Of a stretch of DNA of 64,000 nucleotides, positions 16,715-25,454 are shown in pieces. The translations under genes and the position numbers were made by a program. The stretch comes from Amycolatopsis sp. EV170708-02-1. GTDB taxonomy: Bacteria > Actinomycetota > Actinomycetes > Mycobacteriales > Pseudonocardiaceae. The number at the start of each line of letters is the position of its first letter. The stretch's first letter is position 1. The stretch is taken from NCBI RefSeq assembly GCF_022479115.1, contig NZ_CP092497.1:7626001-7690000 (forward strand), given 5' to 3'. Under the pieces are notes generated by a model. That model had not been told where the DNA came from and ran no database searches. It was given only the letters and a program-made list of their open reading frames with translations.

Positions 16715-17917
16715 TCAGCCCCAGGCCACCGGGAGCGCGTACACCCCGTAGATGTCGGAGTCCGTCCGCATCGGGATGTCGTCGGCCGGAACGGCCAGGC
16801 GCAGCTTCGGGAACCTGGCGAGCAGCCCGGTGAAGGCGACCTTCATCTGCACGCGCGCGAGCTGCTGGCCGAGACACTGGTGCACGCCGTGCCCGAAGGA
16901 GCCGTGCCCGGCGGTGTTCCGGCGGACGTCGAGCCGGTCCGGCTCCGGGAACTTCAGCGGATCACGGTTGGCGGCCTGGGCCGACAGCGCGACCGCTTCC
17001 CCGGCCTTGACGAGCTGCCCGCCGATCTCGACGTCTTCCAGCGCAGTGCGCGCACCGGTGTGCGTGATGGTCAGATAGCGCAACAGCTCCTCGATCGCGC
17101 CTTCGATGAGTTCCGGATCCTCGCGCACGGCCGCGAGCTGGTCCGGGTTCTGCAACAGGGCGAAAGTACCCAGCGCGAGCATGTTGGCCGTGGTGTCCAG
17201 CCCCGCGCCCAGCAGGAGGAACGCGATGCTGGTCAGTTCCTCGTCGGTGAGTTCGGTGGTCGTCAGTTCGCCGAGGATGTCGTCGGTCGGCTCGGCCCGT
17301 TTCGCCAGGATCAGTTTGTAGAGGTACTCCCCCAGCGTGTTGATGGCGGCTCCCTGCTCCTCCGCCGAGGCGTCCGGCCGGTTCAGCGGCATGACGTTGC
17401 GGCGGAAGAACTCGTGATCTTCGTAGGGGACGCCGAGCAGCTCGCAGATCATCAGCGCCGGAATGGGCTGCGCGAAGGCCGTCACCAGATCGGCCGTCGT
17501 CCCCTGCCGTTCCATCGCGTCGAGGTGCTCGGTGGTCACCTGCTCGACCCGCTCGGAGAGCAGCCGCATCCGGCGGACGGTGAACTTGCCGGTGAGCAGC
17601 TTGCGGTAACGGCCGTGCTCGGGGTCGTCCATCTTGATGAACATGCCCGGTGCCGCGGGCGGCATCTCCATCATCGCGGCCGCGCCCGGCAGCGGTGAGT
17701 GCATCAGCTCCTGCCGGGCGCTGAATCGCGGATCCGCGAGCACGGCCCGGACGATCGCGTGCCCCGTCGCGAGCCAGCCTTCATGCCCATTGGGAAATGT
17801 CAGGCGGACGAGCGGATGCTCGTCGCGCAGCGTGCCGAGCTCGGCGGGCGGGTCGAACGGGCACCCCTTCGGCCGGTCGAGGGGCAGCTCCGTGAGATGT
17901 GGGACCGAGGTGGTCAT
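16715..17917 (-). CDS. Cytochrome P450 (CYP107-like class)
   Basis: A 400-residue soluble bacterial P450. The I-helix oxygen-binding motif is LLLGAGLDTTANM, the K-helix ExxR is EELLRY, and the haem loop is FGHGVHQCLGQQLAR with the thiolate Cys near residue 350. The N-terminal part (LPLDRPKGCPFDPPAELGTLRDEHPLVRL) resembles macrolide- and xenobiotic-type actinobacterial P450s. Electrons come from the co-transcribed ferredoxin; no reductase is nearby. It is divergent from a regulator across a region rich in TGCAAC motifs. No biosynthetic cluster surrounds it, so a catabolic or detoxifying role is as likely as a tailoring role; the substrate is unknown. Confidence 0.95.
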   Translation of the reverse strand: MTTSVPHLTELPLDRPKGCPFDPPAELGTLRDEHPLVRLTFPNGHEGWLATGHAIVRAVLADPRFSARQELMHSPLPGAAAMMEMPPAAPGMFIKMDDPEHGRYRKLLTGKFTVRRMRLLSERVEQVTTEHLDAMERQGTTADLVTAFAQPIPALMICELLGVPYEDHEFFRRNVMPLNRPDASAEEQGAAINTLGEYLYKLILAKRAEPTDDILGELTTTELTDEELTSIAFLLLGAGLDTTANMLALGTFALLQNPDQLAAVREDPELIEGAIEELLRYLTITHTGARTALEDVEIGGQLVKAGEAVALSAQAANRDPLKFPEPDRLDVRRNTAGHGSFGHGVHQCLGQQLARVQMKVAFTGLLARFPKLRLAVPADDIPMRTDSDIYGVYALPVAWG

Positions 17918-18025
17918 TTCTGTTCCTCCCAGTTTTCAGCGATACCCGAAGGCTACGTTGCATTTACATTTCCCTCAAAGCTAAGGACTGGCCTTTCAGT
18001 CGTTCTTGCTGGTAGATTTCCGGAA

Positions 18026-18076
18026 ATCGTTGCAACGATCTTGCCGGTGAATGCAACGACTTGTTGCAATGATCTG
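18026..18076. promoter_or_regulatory. Operator cluster between P450 and regulator genes
   Basis: A perfect 14-bp palindrome, ATCGTTGCAACGAT (18026-18039), is followed by a second inverted repeat, TGCAAC-N5-GTTGCA (18052-18068). The element TTGCAAYGATCTKG occurs in direct orientation at about 18030 and 18064. The cluster lies just before the regulator start at 18101 and upstream of the divergent P450. It is probably the binding region of that regulator. Confidence 0.7.
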
Positions 18077-18100
18077 CGCGTGAACGCACAGGAGGTGCCC

Positions 18101-19021
18101 ATGCCGGGCGGCAGGCTGACCCACGAGGACCGTCGGCTGATCGCGACCTGGCTCAAGGACGGCCTCGGTTACGCCGAGATCGCGCGGCGGCTCGGGCGGC
18201 CGACGTCGACGATCAGCCGCGAGGTGGCGCGCAACAGCGGCCAGTCCGGCTACCGCGCCGAAGAAGCCAACCGCGTGACCGGAGAACGCGCCCGACGCCG
18301 CAAACACCGGCCGCGCGCCGTCCCCGTCGTCGAAAACGGCTACGGCCGCGACCCCGAAGCCGTACGCGCCTTCGAAACCGAGTTCGCCGAAATGATCGTC
18401 GCGACCGGTCTGCCCCGGATGACGGCCCGGCTGCTCGCTTGTTTGTCGGTCAGCGACGACGGGGTGCTCAGCGCCGCCGACCTCGCCCAGCGGCTCCAGG
18501 TCAGCCCCGCCTCGATCTCGAACGCCGTCGCCTACCTGGAAGCACAGGCGATGCTCAGGCGGGAACGGGACGGGCGGCGGGAGCGCTACGTCATCGACGA
18601 GGAGATGCCGCAACGGGTATGGGCCGAAAGCGTGCGGTCGAACCAGGAATGGGTCCGGATCTCGCGCCGTGGCGCCGAAGTCCTCGGCACCTCGACACCC
18701 GCGGGTGCCCGCATGGACGACCTCTCGAGGTTTCACGCGCGTATCAACGAGATCATGCTCGACGACCGGGTCGCGGTGTTCGCCGGCGACGCCTTGACCG
18801 CCCTCACCGCGCTCCTGCATTCCGGGCGCGCGCTGTCCGTTCCGGCTCTCGCGGCCGCGCTGGAATGGCCCGCCGACCGGGTCGCGACCGCTTTACGGGT
18901 GGCGGAGGAGCATCCGCATATCGCGGGGCCGGTGCGGGTGGTTTGTTGCGCTGGGGAGTATCGGGCGGTTCCTTTGGTGGAACGGCTTACGGCTGGGCAG
19001 TTGGCGGCTTTGGGGTCTTGA
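18101..19021 (+). CDS. Two-HTH transcriptional regulator (IS30-like HTH plus MarR/GbsR-like winged helix)
   Basis: A 306-residue regulator. Residues 6-46 (LTHEDRRLIATWLKDGLGYAEIARRLGRPTSTISREV) match the HTH_38 type found at the N-terminus of IS30 transposases. A second, MarR/GbsR-like winged helix follows at about 105-165 (SAADLAQRLQVSPASISNAVAYLEAQAMLRRERDGRRERYVI), then a helical C-terminal domain. There is no transposase catalytic core. GGAGG lies 5 nt before ATG 18101. Being divergent from the P450-ferredoxin operon with a shared operator cluster, it probably controls both. Its inducer is unknown. Confidence 0.82.
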   Translation: MPGGRLTHEDRRLIATWLKDGLGYAEIARRLGRPTSTISREVARNSGQSGYRAEEANRVTGERARRRKHRPRAVPVVENGYGRDPEAVRAFETEFAEMIVATGLPRMTARLLACLSVSDDGVLSAADLAQRLQVSPASISNAVAYLEAQAMLRRERDGRRERYVIDEEMPQRVWAESVRSNQEWVRISRRGAEVLGTSTPAGARMDDLSRFHARINEIMLDDRVAVFAGDALTALTALLHSGRALSVPALAAALEWPADRVATALRVAEEHPHIAGPVRVVCCAGEYRAVPLVERLTAGQLAALGS

Positions 19022-19045
19022 GCTGGGTCGGATGGTCGCGGCCTG

Positions 19046-19062
19046 TCGCCGTTTTCCGGCAA
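19046..19062. repeat. 17-nt palindrome downstream of the HNH gene
   Basis: TCGCCGTTTTCCGGCAA lies 6 bp beyond the stop codon of the HNH gene. It is one of four related 17-mers around that gene (consensus TYGYCGNNTTYCGGCRA); the others are at 20366, 20410 and 20458. Confidence 0.65.
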
Positions 19063-19068
19063 CGGTGC

Positions 19069-20309
19069 TCAGAACGGTGGCGGTTCGTCGGCGAGCGCGG
19101 TCCTCTGGCGGGGCACGTGAAGTGGCGGAGGTGAGCTGTCGCAGCTCTGCCCGGTCGGGGTGGTGATGGTGAGGGTGCCGTCGGTGGCGAGACGGTAGGT
19201 CCAGCCGGGTTCGTCTTTGAGGCGGTGGTCTCGACGGCAGAGGTCGACGAGTTCGTCGGCGTTGGTGTGTCCGCCGTGTTGCCAGGGCACCGAATGATCG
19301 ATATCGCAGGCTTGCGCGGGACGGTGGCAGCCGGGTCTTCGGCATTCGCGGTCCCGGACGCGGACGAACTCGTCCACTCCGGCGGTGGGCCGGTATCGAT
19401 CCCGCCCGAGGTCGAGGACCTGGCCGGAGAGCGAGTCGGTGATGATGCGGCGCAGCACGGTGTTCGGACCGGAGGCGATGTGCCGGGCCAGCGCCGCCGG
19501 AATGGTGCCGTGTCCGGCCAGTTCGGCGGGGTCGTCGTTGAGACCCAGGTACGTGAACAGATCCATGTACAGGAACACTTCGGTGCGTTCACCGGTGCCG
19601 CCTTGGCCCCGAGCAGGAGGTCGAGCGCGACGTCGGCGCGCAGCTGCTCCAGCGTGCGGGTCTCCTCGCCGGTCTTGAGCGCCCGTGCTTCCCGGTCGAT
19701 GCGCCGGTACGCGGCGGTGACTTTCTCGACCGGCCCGTCTTCGACCTCGATCGACGCCACTCCCGGTTCGCCTTGCCGCAGGGTCAAGCGACGGCCTTCG
19801 CGATGCTGTTCCGCCCGCGCTTCGGCGCCCTCGCGGTCGACGGTGGTCGCCGCTTTCCGGATCTGATCAGGGTTCTTGCCCGCTAGCCGCTCCTCCAAGA
19901 GCGCATCGACGGTACGAGCGTCCTCGTCCGACAGCCACGCGGTGGCCGCGGCGACCTTCATCGCGCCGAAACCGCTCACTTCTCCTTGGTCCATCAGGGA
20001 CAGGGTGCGGGGCAGGCGGGTGGTCAACGCGTCGGCCGCGGCGACCATCGCACCGGCATGATTGTCCACAAGGGACAGAGCGATGGCGACTTCCTGCGTG
20101 ACGCTCCGCGCCCCGTCGCGATGCCGGTTCAGCTGCGCCAGCGCCCGGAAGCGGACCGCTTCCAGCCGCGCGATCCCCGCCGTCGCAGCTTGCGCGACAG
20201 CGACGGAATCCTTGTCGTCCAACGAAGATACCGAAGCGTTCACCACTTCCAGCATCTCGGGATCGGTGAGTGTTTCCAGTAGCGCCACAGGCGCGGAATG
20301 TGTGTCCAC
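19069..20309 (-). pseudogene. DUF222-HNH endonuclease family protein, one frameshift
   Basis: Two frames together encode a protein of about 413 residues. The N-terminal DUF222 domain runs from GTG 20309 (DTHSAPVALLETLTDPEM) to LDLLLG. The C-terminal part has FVRVRDRECRRPGCHRPAQACDIDHSVPWQHGGHTNADELVDLCRRDHRLKDEPGW, with zinc-knuckle cysteines and the HNH catalytic DH...N...H pattern. These proteins are repeated in mycobacterial and Pseudonocardiales genomes and are thought to be selfish or homing-like. The frame breaks by one missing base near 19592-19610. Adding one base to the CCCC run at 19607-19610 gives GQGGTGERTEVFLYMDL, which reads as the normal family. It may be a sequencing artefact. 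Confidence 0.82.
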
Positions 20310-20365
20310 CCCACGACCATACGACCGGCCACCGACAGTTTCGGGCCTCACGGCCGGGGGAGGAG

Positions 20366-20474
20366 TTGCCGATTTTCGGCAATGGTGAATCGTCAATGAG
20401 AGGGCAGCATCGTCGACTTCCGGCGACGAGGACTGCGTGCCGCAGTGTGGTGTGGCGTCGCCGAATTCCGGCAA
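20366..20474. repeat. Three 17-nt palindromes upstream of the HNH gene
   Basis: TTGCCGATTTTCGGCAA (20366-20382, perfect 7-3-7), TCGTCGACTTCCGGCGA (20410-20426) and TCGCCGAATTCCGGCAA (20458-20474) lie within 110 bp upstream of the HNH gene start. A fourth copy lies just past its stop. They could be operators, terminator-like hairpins or recognition sites of the HNH protein; sequence alone cannot decide. Confidence 0.65.
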
Positions 20475-20570
20475 CAAAGCCAGGCCACCGACCAAACCTC
20501 GTCACCCAAACAGCCACCAGGCCCCGCCGAAAGGCTTTCCCGGCAGACGAACCCGCCCACCGGGAAAGCC

Positions 20571-23500
20571 CTACATCACGTCCCGCACGACCATCCGTTC
20601 CGAAGCCCGCTCGATAGCGGCCTCCACCGCACCCACCCGGTCCGCCAGCAAGCCCACGGCGCCGACAGCTCGGCTCATCGGGTCCTCATCGTCGCCGCCC
20701 AGTGCTTGCGCCCGCAGGTACGCCGCCTTCACGTCCGCCCACCGTTGCGCCTCCGAGGCGCTCAGCCGTCCGCGTAGTTCGGCCAGTTTGAGCAGGTTGG
20801 CTTCGGCGCCTGAGGTCAGGGTCTGCGCTTCGCCGGCGTAGTGGTCGTCGATCAGCGCTTCCAGCTCGGCGTCGTTCATCGCGGGTACGATCCGGCCGGC
20901 GAGCTTGTTCATGTTGCGGTACGAGCCTTGCAGCTGGAACGGCGGCTCGACCCGGGAAGCGTCCGCCTGCGCCGCGGAAGCGATGTACGCCTGGTTGTTC
21001 GTCAGGACGATCCGCTGCACCTTGATCAGTTTCCGCAGCACGGCGAGGATCTGCTCCAGTTCGGTCGCCGAGTACGCGTGTTTCAGCTGATCCGCCCGCG
21101 CCGAACCGTCGCCGCGGGCCAGCCGCACCAGAACGTCCACATCGGACCGTTCCCGGGAAACCAGCGGAGCGAGCACGGTGTTGGCGGTGAGCGAGTTTTC
21201 GATGTAGCTCAGCGCGAACAGCTCTTCCTTGCCCGACAGCACATCGCCGAGGTTCCACACATCCGCGCGGTTGGCGAGCATGTCCGGGATCCGGAACCGC
21301 TTGCCCTGCTCGGTGTACGGGTTTCCGGCCATGCAGACGGCGAACCGCTTGCCCCGCAGGTCATACGTCCGCGTCCGGCCTTCCCACACGCCTTCCATCC
21401 GCCGCTGCGCGTCGCACAGCGAGATGAACTTCTGCAGCAATTCCGGTGAGGTGTGCTGGATGTCGTCCAGGTACAACAGCACGTTGTTGCCCTGCTCCAG
21501 CGCGAACGAGATCTTCTCGACCTCTTGCCGCGCCGTCGCGTTGGGCGCGTCCGCCGGATCAACCGACGTGACCTCGTGCCCGAGCGCCGGCCCGTTCACC
21601 TTCACGAACACCAGCCCGAGACGGCTCGCGACGTACTCCATGAGCGTCGTCTTGCCGTAGCCGGGCGGCGAGATGAGCAGCAGCAGCCCGGATTGGTCGG
21701 TGCGCCGCGCGTCGCCCGTCGCGCCGAGCTGTTTCGCGAGGTTGTCGCCGATCAGCGGCAGATAGACCTCGTCGAGCAGCCTGTTGCGCACGAAGGCGCT
21801 CATCACCTTCGGCTTGTACTCGGCCAGCCGCAGCCGGTCCCGTTCGGCCGCCACCAGGTCGTTGCGCAACCGTTGGTACGCCCGGAAACCGGGGACGCGG
21901 TCGCGCCGGAACCGCCCTGTTCTGGCGATCGTCTCGTCGAGCCGCAGGGTCAGCGACCGGTTGACGATCCGAGGATGCGAGCCGAGCAGACCGTCCACAG
22001 TGGCCGAAAGCTCCGCCGAGGAGTCGTATCGGGGCAGGTCGGCCAGTTCGATCGCGACGGCCTCCGCCAGCTCGTCGTCCGGCAGCCCAGCGGAGTCCAC
22101 AAAGGACCGAAGCCAGGCTTCCGCGAGCTGGTGACGATCCGCGAGGTCTTCGAGCGCGCGCAGATCATCGGCGAAGCTCCGGCGGTCCAGCCGGAACTTG
22201 TCGAGCAGCGACCGCGCGCCACCGCTGGTGACGAACCCAGGCGACGCGTCGGCCAGCTCCTCGAACAGATACTTGCCGGCGAGTTCGAGATCCAGCGTCA
22301 GCCCGGACGACGTCGCGAAGGCGGCCATCGCCTCGGTGAGTTCCCGCGCCAGCGCGTCGATCGCCGTCGTGTGCCCGAACGCCTCCCGCACCCGCGCGAG
22401 CGACGTGGCACGCGTGGTCCAGGCGGACTTCGCCGTTTCTTCGGCACCGAATGCCCAGAACAGCTGGGCGGCAGCCCTAGAGGAGGGCGGATACCGCAGC
22501 AGCCCGGCGGCGGAACGCAAGCGCAGCAACGCCGACAGGATCGCGGCGGCGTCGTGGTCGTGCACGCCGCGCGCGTAGCCCTCGTCGTAACGCTCCCCCG
22601 CGACGCGACGGACGACCTCGAGCAGCTCGCCGTCCGGCAGATCCGGCTGTTCGGCCAGGATCGACGTCGCCAGATACTCGGCGCGGTAGACCTCGGCCGA
22701 CTCCGAGACCAGTAGCTGGTCCCAATACGGCCGCGTCTCCTCGAACGCGGGATCCCGCACCGGCGAGCGATAGTCGGTGCCGGTGATGGCGAACTTCATC
22801 CCGCCTTCGTGCGGCACCAGCGTGAGGTCGATGTCCTGCGTGTTGACCGCGAAGGTGTTGCGGCCCAGGCGGATCGTCTCGCCGCCCTCGCCGTAGAGGT
22901 CCAGTCTGTCGCGCAGGGCGCGCCCGGCTTCCTGGCGCGCGGCCTTGACCCTGCCTTCCAGTTCTTCGGCGCGCACCTGGTCGCCGAGTTCGCGCAGTTC
23001 CGCGACGACGCTGCGCAGCTTCGCGACCATCGGGTCGGAGGCGAAGTAGGTGTTGATCTCGTCGACCGAGCCGAGCGTGCCGACCCGCCTGGTCACGCTC
23101 GTGAGGATCCGCTCGGCCGAATCGACCAGCCGATCCGCGCGCCGCGCCCGTTCGTCGAGCAGCGCCTGCTTGCGCGAGGAGAACGCTTCGTAGACATCGG
23201 TGCGCTTCTCGCCGAGCGACGCCAGGAAGTCGTCGAACTCCCCGAACCGCGATTCGAGGTTTTCCAGCTGCAGCAGCAATCTGCCGAGCTGTTCGTCGCA
23301 GCGGTCCGGCGTGTCCGCGACCGCGAGCCCGCCGGTGATCGCCTGCGCGAGCAGCGCGAACTCGGCGGCGAACTCGGCCCGGCCCTCGGTCTCCAGCAGC
23401 TCCTTGCGCCGGGCTTCGAGGGTGGCCCGAGCCCGGTTGACCGCGCCGATGACCTCGCCGACACGTTCGAGGATCTTCGTCCGCACCACGGCGTCCGCGA

Positions 23501-25454
23501 TCTCCAGCCCGCCGACGACGTCGGTGAGGACTTCGAGCCCGCCGGACTGCTCGTCCAGCTGTTCGGCGACCGGGACCGCTTCCGCGACGGTGGAGATCGT
23601 GCCCGCGGCTTCGATGAGGCCGTCGACCTCGGCGTGATAGCTCGTGAACGCGTCTTCGCCCTGCAGGAACCGGACGGCGCGCTGCGCGGCCTCGCCGAAT
23701 TCCGTGTCGAGATCGGCGATCAGCTGGTCGACCCGGCCGGTGTCGACATACCGCAGCTCCCGCACGGTGACGAGATGTCCGCGTGCGCGGTGCATATCGG
23801 CGAGCCGGCGCACCCACGCGTCGGCCGCGTTCAGCGCCTCGCCACGCACCCTGCGCACGAGCGACGCGGTCTCGGCGGCCGCCTCTTCGACGGCTTCGGC
23901 CGCCTGCGCGGTGAGCGACGTGACCGTCTCGAATTCGTCGAGCACCTGCTCCGCGGTCACCCGGACGTCCGACAGCGGCGACCGAAGATCGCCGAGTTCC
24001 GCCTCGCCGAGCCAGTGGTAGTGGTCGAACACCCGCGCGCACGCGGCGATCAGGGCCTCGAACACCGCCGCCGACGGCGCCATCTCCTCGACCATCCGGC
24101 CGATCGAGAGGCAGTCGGAGATCCCGCGGACCAGATCGGCGTTGCCGACCCGCTCCAGTGGACCCGTCCCGGCCGGCTGCGACGCGGCGTACGTATCCGA
24201 TTGGAACGGCGTCCGCCACACCTGCATCGGGTGCACGCGGCTCGGCTCGTCGGACAACGCGCGGAACAGCACCATCGTGCCGTCGTCGAACAGCGAGTAC
24301 CCGTGGCACGGGATCGGGTTCGAGACCTCTTTGCGGATCACGTTGTACGGCAGGAGCAGCGAGCGTCCGTCGGCCCGCGCGTGGAAGACGTAGAGCACGT
24401 CCTCCCCGTTGGGCGAGCGGATCACGCGCTCGAATTCGAGACCGTCCACAGTGGTGTCGAACGTCTTGCTGACACCCGTGTCGAGGTAGTAGCCGCCGGG
24501 GAAGATGATCCCGTGGTCTTCGGGCAGCCGCTGGCACGCCTGCCCGATCCCGTCGAGGCGCACCACGTTCCGGGTGCGGGTGTTGAACACGAGGTACCGG
24601 TACTCGGTCTCCTTGTACGGCAGGATCCGCAGCAGGATCAGCGGGCCGATCCTGGCATAGGAGACCTCGGCGTCGGCGAGGCTCTGCAAGGGCTCGTCGA
24701 CCGGTTCGGCGTAGACGCCTTCCCCGGTCTCGGTGTTGTTCTCGACCTTGATCGTCAGGTTGCCCCCGACGGTCTCGACGAACACCTCGTCCTCGATCGA
24801 GATATGCGGATGCCGCCCGAGTACGTGCTGCTCGCGGCCGGTCTCGATCCACTCGAAGTCGTGCGACGGCGGGAAGACGTGGTCGCGTTCGCCCCGGCTG
24901 TCCACATAGGACACCTTGCCGTCGGCGGCGATACCCCAGCGCAGCACGCGGATGTCCTCGGTCCGCGGGCCGATCTGGAACACCGCGAGCAGTTTGCCCT
25001 CGACCCGCCGCAGCTGCAGCAGCTTCGCCTGCCGGTAGTACCGGTACAGCTCGGCGAAATCGCGGACGAACTGCTCGTCTCGCAGCAGCTCCGGCAGCTC
25101 CTCCGCGGGAACGTCGTCGAACCGGAAGGCTTCTTCGTCATGGCTGAAGCCGTGCAGGGAGAAGACGTCGTCGACCGTCGTCTCCGGCTTGAGGCCGATG
25201 AAGACGTTGTAGCCGAACAACATCCGCCCGCCGACGGACACGACGTCCCGCGGCACGCAGTTGTTCGCGGTGCGGATCCGCTCCGTGCCGATCAGCGCGA
25301 GCTGCGCGCTGCCGAAGACCCCCAGCCGCGCGGTGTTGAGCTCGTCCGCGCGTTTCGCCAGTTCGGCGGCCTGCGCGGCGAGCCGGGCGCGGAGCACCTC
25401 GTAGGTGCCCGCGTCCAGCTGCTCCGTTCCCGCCGCCGGTTCCGTCGTCGTCAC
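20571..25454 (-). CDS. Giant AAA-type ATPase (so-called DNA repair ATPase) partnered with flotillin
   Basis: A 1,627-residue protein of the family usually annotated DNA repair ATPase, a label with little experimental basis. The N-terminal 470 residues are a beta-rich, propeller-like region (FGYNVFIGLKPETTVDDVFSLHGF; EVFVETVGGNLTIKVENNTETGEGVY). Residues about 500-900 are helical and coiled-coil-rich. Near the C-terminus is an AAA module: Walker A SPPGYGKTT (Lys about 1267), Walker B VLLYLDDIQH (about 1325), sensor-1-like VCMAGNPYTE. Its ATG overlaps the flotillin stop (ATGA), so the two are made together. The membrane context suggests an ATP-driven remodelling or scaffolding role at flotillin microdomains rather than DNA repair; that is inference. 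Confidence 0.85.
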   Translation of the reverse strand: MTTTEPAAGTEQLDAGTYEVLRARLAAQAAELAKRADELNTARLGVFGSAQLALIGTERIRTANNCVPRDVVSVGGRMLFGYNVFIGLKPETTVDDVFSLHGFSHDEEAFRFDDVPAEELPELLRDEQFVRDFAELYRYYRQAKLLQLRRVEGKLLAVFQIGPRTEDIRVLRWGIAADGKVSYVDSRGERDHVFPPSHDFEWIETGREQHVLGRHPHISIEDEVFVETVGGNLTIKVENNTETGEGVYAEPVDEPLQSLADAEVSYARIGPLILLRILPYKETEYRYLVFNTRTRNVVRLDGIGQACQRLPEDHGIIFPGGYYLDTGVSKTFDTTVDGLEFERVIRSPNGEDVLYVFHARADGRSLLLPYNVIRKEVSNPIPCHGYSLFDDGTMVLFRALSDEPSRVHPMQVWRTPFQSDTYAASQPAGTGPLERVGNADLVRGISDCLSIGRMVEEMAPSAAVFEALIAACARVFDHYHWLGEAELGDLRSPLSDVRVTAEQVLDEFETVTSLTAQAAEAVEEAAAETASLVRRVRGEALNAADAWVRRLADMHRARGHLVTVRELRYVDTGRVDQLIADLDTEFGEAAQRAVRFLQGEDAFTSYHAEVDGLIEAAGTISTVAEAVPVAEQLDEQSGGLEVLTDVVGGLEIADAVVRTKILERVGEVIGAVNRARATLEARRKELLETEGRAEFAAEFALLAQAITGGLAVADTPDRCDEQLGRLLLQLENLESRFGEFDDFLASLGEKRTDVYEAFSSRKQALLDERARRADRLVDSAERILTSVTRRVGTLGSVDEINTYFASDPMVAKLRSVVAELRELGDQVRAEELEGRVKAARQEAGRALRDRLDLYGEGGETIRLGRNTFAVNTQDIDLTLVPHEGGMKFAITGTDYRSPVRDPAFEETRPYWDQLLVSESAEVYRAEYLATSILAEQPDLPDGELLEVVRRVAGERYDEGYARGVHDHDAAAILSALLRLRSAAGLLRYPPSSRAAAQLFWAFGAEETAKSAWTTRATSLARVREAFGHTTAIDALARELTEAMAAFATSSGLTLDLELAGKYLFEELADASPGFVTSGGARSLLDKFRLDRRSFADDLRALEDLADRHQLAEAWLRSFVDSAGLPDDELAEAVAIELADLPRYDSSAELSATVDGLLGSHPRIVNRSLTLRLDETIARTGRFRRDRVPGFRAYQRLRNDLVAAERDRLRLAEYKPKVMSAFVRNRLLDEVYLPLIGDNLAKQLGATGDARRTDQSGLLLLISPPGYGKTTLMEYVASRLGLVFVKVNGPALGHEVTSVDPADAPNATARQEVEKISFALEQGNNVLLYLDDIQHTSPELLQKFISLCDAQRRMEGVWEGRTRTYDLRGKRFAVCMAGNPYTEQGKRFRIPDMLANRADVWNLGDVLSGKEELFALSYIENSLTANTVLAPLVSRERSDVDVLVRLARGDGSARADQLKHAYSATELEQILAVLRKLIKVQRIVLTNNQAYIASAAQADASRVEPPFQLQGSYRNMNKLAGRIVPAMNDAELEALIDDHYAGEAQTLTSGAEANLLKLAELRGRLSASEAQRWADVKAAYLRAQALGGDDEDPMSRAVGAVGLLADRVGAVEAAIERASERMVVRDVM

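Noticed and set aside
18101..19021. Considered as an IS30 transposase fragment
   Set aside because: Only the HTH matches IS30; there is no DDE core and no terminal inverted repeats, and the rest is a coherent winged-helix regulator.
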